NCBI GenBank assembly: GCA_036501345.1 | Contig: DASYAN010000180.1 | Span: 1-8,184 of the forward strand | Direction: 5' to 3' | Source of the DNA: DASYAN01 sp036501345 | GTDB taxonomy: Bacteria; Chloroflexota; Ktedonobacteria; Ktedonobacterales; Ktedonobacteraceae | Length of the DNA: 8,184 nucleotides | Shown here: positions 5,559-8,184 of the stretch, in pieces | Position numbering within the stretch: position 1 is the stretch's first letter | Layout of the letters: every line of letters begins with the position of its first letter | Notes under the pieces: generated by a model | Told to the model about the DNA's origin: nothing | Databases searched by the model: none | What the model saw: the letters and a program-made list of their open reading frames with translations, nothing else | Translations under genes and position numbers: made by a program

Positions 5559-7018
5559 AATGTCCTAATTGTGCTACTGATAATCCGGCTGGGGAAAGTT
5601 TCTGTACAGATTGTGGTGCATACCTGGATTCCTCTGGTGATGCCCTGACGGTTGTCAGTAATAATGACGCTGCAACGCAGATTGCAAATACACAAAGCTC
5701 TCCACAAGTTTCTGGAGGGGCTGGTTCGACGACGAGTGGTGAAGGCGGAAAGACTACTAGCACTCTTGTACCAGGCTGGCAATTACAGAATGCTCGTTAC
5801 GTTGTGGAGAAAATATTGGGTCAGGGTGGTATGGGAGCTGCTGTGCTGGCACGTGATAGTCGTGTGTCAAATAAGCGTGTGGTTATTAAAGAGTTGGTCT
5901 CAGATAATGCTGATCCTTCCCAGCGTGAGGCAGATGTACGCAATTTCGAGCGCGAAGTTGAGACTCTAGCTCATCTTGATCATCCTCTCATTCCAACTGT
6001 CACCGACAGTTTCCAGGAGGGGACGCGCTACTACATGGTGCAGGAGTACGTAGCTGGCGAGAACTTGGAAGATCGACTTGATCGTCTCAAAGGACCGCTT
6101 CCCGAACATGATGTGCTGCTCTATGCCTCGCAGGTGCTCACGATCCTGGATTACCTGGCGCGACAACAACCACCAATTGTCCATCGAGATATCAAGCCGG
6201 CCAATATTATTATCAGCAGCAAAGATAATCTGGCTCATCTTGTTGATTTTGGCATTGCACGCGCAGGTGAGACAAAGCATGCGCAGCGCAAGCAGACATC
6301 AGCGTTGGGAACACCAGGTTATGCACCCCCTGAGCAGTATCAAGGCAATGCCGATGCGCGTTCTGATATCTATGCACTGGCGGCAACTGTGCATCATCTG
6401 ATCACTAACCGCGATCCCAGCGACTACCCAGCTTTTAACTATCCCAATGTGCGAAGCTTGAACTCAAACCTTTCGCCGGAGATTGATCGCATTCTAACCC
6501 GTGCCCTTACTCTTGACATAACGAAGCGTTATCAGAATGCGGCGGCGATGAAGCATGATATCGACGAAATTTTGCTGAACCGCTTTGGAGAACCGAGTGG
6601 TGATACCAGTATCTATATGCGTGGTTACTCTGGCGCAGTCGCGGTACCTCGCCCGGTTACTCCAACGCCGGGTCGGTCTTCTGAATCTTCCAGTTCCCCA
6701 GCTCCTGAGCGACGGTCAGATCGGATTTCTCGCAAGGCGCCGCCCTATGAGGCCACGCGTCGCCAGCGGCAAGAGAGTATGCTCGATTTTGAGGAACCTA
6801 CACGCCAGCAGCAACAAATGCAGATGCCTGAGTTTGAACAGCCAGTGCGACCGTTTCAGCCAATAAACAGGACGTACCAGCAGCCATACCCGCAACCGTA
6901 CCAAAATGAAGCGGAACATCGCTATCTTCTATTTAGCTTCGTAATGCTGCTTGTAGTCATTGGAATCATCTTGCTTATCTTGTTCTACTTGAGCACTTTG
7001 GGTGGAGGTCCCTTCTAG
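5555..7018 (+). CDS. Zinc-ribbon Ser/Thr protein kinase with C-terminal membrane helix
   Basis: This 487-residue paralogue of the preceding kinase has the same plan without the sensor. A zinc ribbon (Cys3, Cys6, Cys17, Cys20) and a Ser/Thr/Gly-rich linker precede a full Pkn-type kinase domain about 74-345: GQGGMG from Gly89, VIK Lys112, Glu134, HRDIKPAN with Asp212, DFG from Asp231, and GTPGYAPPE with Thr253. A roughly 110-residue Pro/Gln/Arg-rich linker with imperfect repeats (DFEEPTR and EFEQPVR) leads to one membrane helix at 458-480 and a seven-residue outside tail. It therefore has no obvious ectodomain and may act as partner, substrate or amplifier of the receptor kinase next door, or respond to an internal signal through its linker. 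The start is fixed by an in-frame stop 66 bases upstream, no other start codon, and the homologous zinc ribbon. All catalytic residues are intact. Confidence 0.95.
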   Translation: MKCPNCATDNPAGESFCTDCGAYLDSSGDALTVVSNNDAATQIANTQSSPQVSGGAGSTTSGEGGKTTSTLVPGWQLQNARYVVEKILGQGGMGAAVLARDSRVSNKRVVIKELVSDNADPSQREADVRNFEREVETLAHLDHPLIPTVTDSFQEGTRYYMVQEYVAGENLEDRLDRLKGPLPEHDVLLYASQVLTILDYLARQQPPIVHRDIKPANIIISSKDNLAHLVDFGIARAGETKHAQRKQTSALGTPGYAPPEQYQGNADARSDIYALAATVHHLITNRDPSDYPAFNYPNVRSLNSNLSPEIDRILTRALTLDITKRYQNAAAMKHDIDEILLNRFGEPSGDTSIYMRGYSGAVAVPRPVTPTPGRSSESSSSPAPERRSDRISRKAPPYEATRRQRQESMLDFEEPTRQQQQMQMPEFEQPVRPFQPINRTYQQPYPQPYQNEAEHRYLLFSFVMLLVVIGIILLILFYLSTLGGGPF

Positions 7019-7043
7019 TGGGCAGCTAAGATGGACGCACAGT

Positions 7044-7065
7044 TATAAAAAACCCTTATGGTTTC
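7044..7065 (-). terminator. Weak intrinsic terminator of the minus-strand operon
   Basis: Read on the minus strand, AAACC (7064-7060), a five-base loop and GGTTT (7054-7050) are followed by a run that continues as TTTTATAA, giving six T in all. The stem is only five mostly A-T pairs, so efficiency is doubtful. It is about 115 bases past the DUF167 gene in the convergent gap. No clear terminator for the + strand kinase operon is seen. Confidence 0.4.
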
Positions 7066-7139
7066 ATTATATCTGTTACCTGAGCAGTAATGTCATCTGC
7101 TGCAATCAGCCATAACCTTTCTTCCTCTCGAAGTTTCAT
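7056..7139 (-). CDS. Possible 27-codon ORF after the DUF167 gene
   Basis: ATG at 7139-7137 opens a 27-residue frame that starts MKLREEERLWLIAADD and ends TDIMKP just inside the weak terminator. The composition (an acidic amphipathic helix) looks protein-like. The same frame is open upstream for about 20 more codons, overlapping the end of the DUF167 gene. No ribosome site precedes the ATG. It could be a small protein, a remnant of a lost gene, or chance. Confidence 0.22.
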   Translation of the reverse strand: MKLREEERLWLIAADDITAQVTDIMKP

Positions 7140-7176
7140 CTGCGCAATTTCAAAATTTACGGATAGAGACGCAATC

Positions 7177-7437
7177 TTAATCGAGAGCCTGTAGCCTGTG
7201 TTGTATGTCTGCCAGCGTTAGCCCGGCAATCTCCACTACTTTTTGCCTACTGGTTGCTCCACGTACAATAGAGATGGCACGCTTGGGCAGCGCGAGGCGC
7301 TTAGCCAGTAATTCCTGTAACGCCTCATTGGCTGCCCCATCAACTGGTGGGGCTGTCAAACGCGCCTTAAGACTCTCCTGCTCCCATTCCAATGCATTTT
7401 TGCTGCTGCGTGGAATGACACGTACGCTAATGAGCAT
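7177..7437 (-). CDS. yggU: DUF167 / YggU family protein
   Basis: This 86-residue protein belongs to the UPF0235/DUF167 family, small alpha-beta cytoplasmic proteins of unknown biochemical role. The family signatures are present: IPRSSKNAL near the N-terminus (8-16), LTAPPVDGAANEAL (27-40), then LPKRAISIVRGATSRQK (50-66) leading to the last strand and helix. Length is normal for the family. It starts 3 bases after the stop of the YggT-like gene, with AGGATGG (7450-7444) 6 bases upstream of the ATG as ribosome site, so the two are cotranscribed and possibly coupled. The yggT-yggU pairing is a long-known conserved arrangement in bacteria including Escherichia coli. The gene name is given by family, not proven function. 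Confidence 0.92.
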   Translation of the reverse strand: MLISVRVIPRSSKNALEWEQESLKARLTAPPVDGAANEALQELLAKRLALPKRAISIVRGATSRQKVVEIAGLTLADIQHRLQALD

Positions 7438-7440
7438 GCG

Positions 7441-7752
7441 TTACCATCCTGATGGTAGGGATTGCAAGAGAAGAATTTGCATTGTAATAATGAGAAACCA
7501 TGTCACAAGAAATCCGAGATCAATTACGCCGACACTGCTGCCCATTATACGGCGACATGGTTGGATAAACGGGTCTGTAATGCGTGCTAGAAAGCGTATA
7601 ATAGCAAAACTTTCGTCGATACGGAACCATGATGCGATCATACGTATCAGCATAGCCACGATAAGAAACCCGAGGCCATAAATGATAATCCAGCTAAGAA
7701 TGGGCACCGGCAACAGTGGTCGTACTGTTGGTACGGGTAATGGTGGTAACAT
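7441..7752 (-). CDS. yggT: YggT family integral membrane protein
   Basis: The 103-residue product has two membrane segments, about 18-41 and 76-98, joined by a cytoplasmic-looking loop with the YggT signature: SWFRIDES, then ARITDPFIQPCRRIMGS (56-72) and VIDLGFLVTWF. This is one YggT unit; many family members carry two. YggT proteins are linked with osmotic tolerance in E. coli and with cell division or chloroplast nucleoid organisation in other groups, so the role here is open. The N-terminus is Pro-rich. The ATG at 7752 lies 9 bases past the stop of the upstream gene, and the only ribosome site, AGGAG, is inside the end of that gene at a long spacing of 12 bases. It is part of a tight minus-strand operon. 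Confidence 0.92.
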   Translation of the reverse strand: MLPPLPVPTVRPLLPVPILSWIIIYGLGFLIVAMLIRMIASWFRIDESFAIIRFLARITDPFIQPCRRIMGSSVGVIDLGFLVTWFLIITMQILLLQSLPSGW

Positions 7753-7761
7753 AGGTATTAG

Positions 7762-8184
7762 CTACTCCTGCACAGTACGTACGTCAATGAATGTGACTCC
7801 GAAGAGTTTCCGACGTGCAATTTCGGTGACACGCACACCTGTAAGCTCAGGTAAGGTCGTCAGGTGACGCTGAACGTATTCTCCTACTGGACGAGCTGCC
7901 ATCAAGCCTGCTATGGATGAAGCCGCTGCGGTCGCGACCCGTGTGCGAGGCTGATTGGAGGCTAGGCCGAAGAGTGTACCCAGGGTTATGAGGGAAATAC
8001 CAACGGCGATATTGGTGCCACAGTTTGGATGAATGGCAAGTTCCGCTTCGCCAGCTTGGAGTCTCTTCAGTGCTTCATCCATGGCACGGCGAAGCACTCC
8101 CAAGTCCACATTCCCGAAGATAATAAAACCGTCGGCACTGGAACGAGCGGAGACACTCAGATCGGGTACCATTCCACTGAGAAT
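7762..8184 (-). CDS. DUF6391-like membrane-associated protein, N-terminus beyond the window
   Basis: The frame is open through the window edge at 8184 (residues ILSG precede the first in-window Met at 8172), so this gene is partial and the Met is probably not the start. From memory, DUF6391 proteins begin with a segment containing NALEHATIH, which would lie outside. Visible features, counting from that Met: a GFIIFGNVD strand (15-23), an amphipathic helix MDEALKRLQAGEAEL (31-45), the family hallmark HPNCGTN (48-54), a hydrophobic Gly-rich segment (55-71), a second small-residue-rich segment (80-92), and a basic-acidic tail. The function is unknown; the His-Pro-Asn-Cys motif suggests metal or redox chemistry, but this is speculation. 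It is the first visible gene of the operon with YggT and DUF167, 9 bases upstream of YggT. The promoter lies outside the window. Confidence 0.75.
   Translation of the reverse strand: MLSGMVPDLSVSARSSADGFIIFGNVDLGVLRRAMDEALKRLQAGEAELAIHPNCGTNIAVGISLITLGTLFGLASNQPRTRVATAAASSIAGLMAARPVGEYVQRHLTTLPELTGVRVTEIARRKLFGVTFIDVRTVQE

Noticed and set aside
7205..7867. Plus-strand frames opposite the DUF167 and YggT genes
   Set aside because: The minus-strand products match known families throughout, while these frames have arbitrary Arg/Ile-rich composition.

Overview
The window most resembles chromosomal DNA of a Ktedonobacteria-like member of the Chloroflexota. Base composition is mid-range. The gene content fits that class: a soluble GAF-histidine kinase, zinc-ribbon Ser/Thr kinases of the Pkn type, a membrane kinase with a periplasmic-binding-protein-like ectodomain, and a DUF6391-like protein otherwise known mainly from Cyanobacteria and Chloroflexota. 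This is a judgement from protein style; no rRNA or marker gene is present to confirm it.

Layout: (1) 1-1426 holds a soluble GAF-HisKA-HATPase sensor kinase on the + strand. (2) A well-formed sigma70-type promoter (1478-1506) drives a two-gene unit: an 81-residue protein ending in Gly-Gly (1594-1839) and a small protein with one N-terminal membrane helix (1849-2307). A strong intrinsic terminator (2370-2407) closes it. (3) About 300 bases of regulatory DNA follow, with a second hairpin, a 13-bp dyad and a TATAAT promoter. (4) Two tandem, clearly paralogous, membrane-anchored Ser/Thr protein kinases follow on the + strand (2713-5445 and 5555-7018), each opening with the same CxxC...CxxC zinc ribbon. 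The first has a large extracellular type 1 periplasmic-binding domain; the second ends just after its membrane helix. The 109-bp gap between them has repeated and competing hairpin halves and a 9-codon leader ORF that overlaps the second kinase start. (5) A convergent minus-strand operon (8184 down to about 7177) encodes a DUF6391-like protein cut by the window edge, a YggT-family membrane protein and a DUF167/YggU protein, with a weak terminator at 7044-7065.

Functionally the window is dominated by signalling. The first Ser/Thr kinase looks like a one-protein receptor: ligand-binding domain outside, one membrane helix, kinase inside. The second may be its partner or its substrate. The 81-residue protein has a MoaD/ThiS/ubiquitin-like C-terminus and a predicted beta-beta-alpha-beta-beta order, and sits with a membrane-anchored partner away from any visible molybdopterin or thiamine gene. 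This pair and the receptor kinase are the most interesting items. No mobile element, CRISPR array, tRNA or rRNA is seen.
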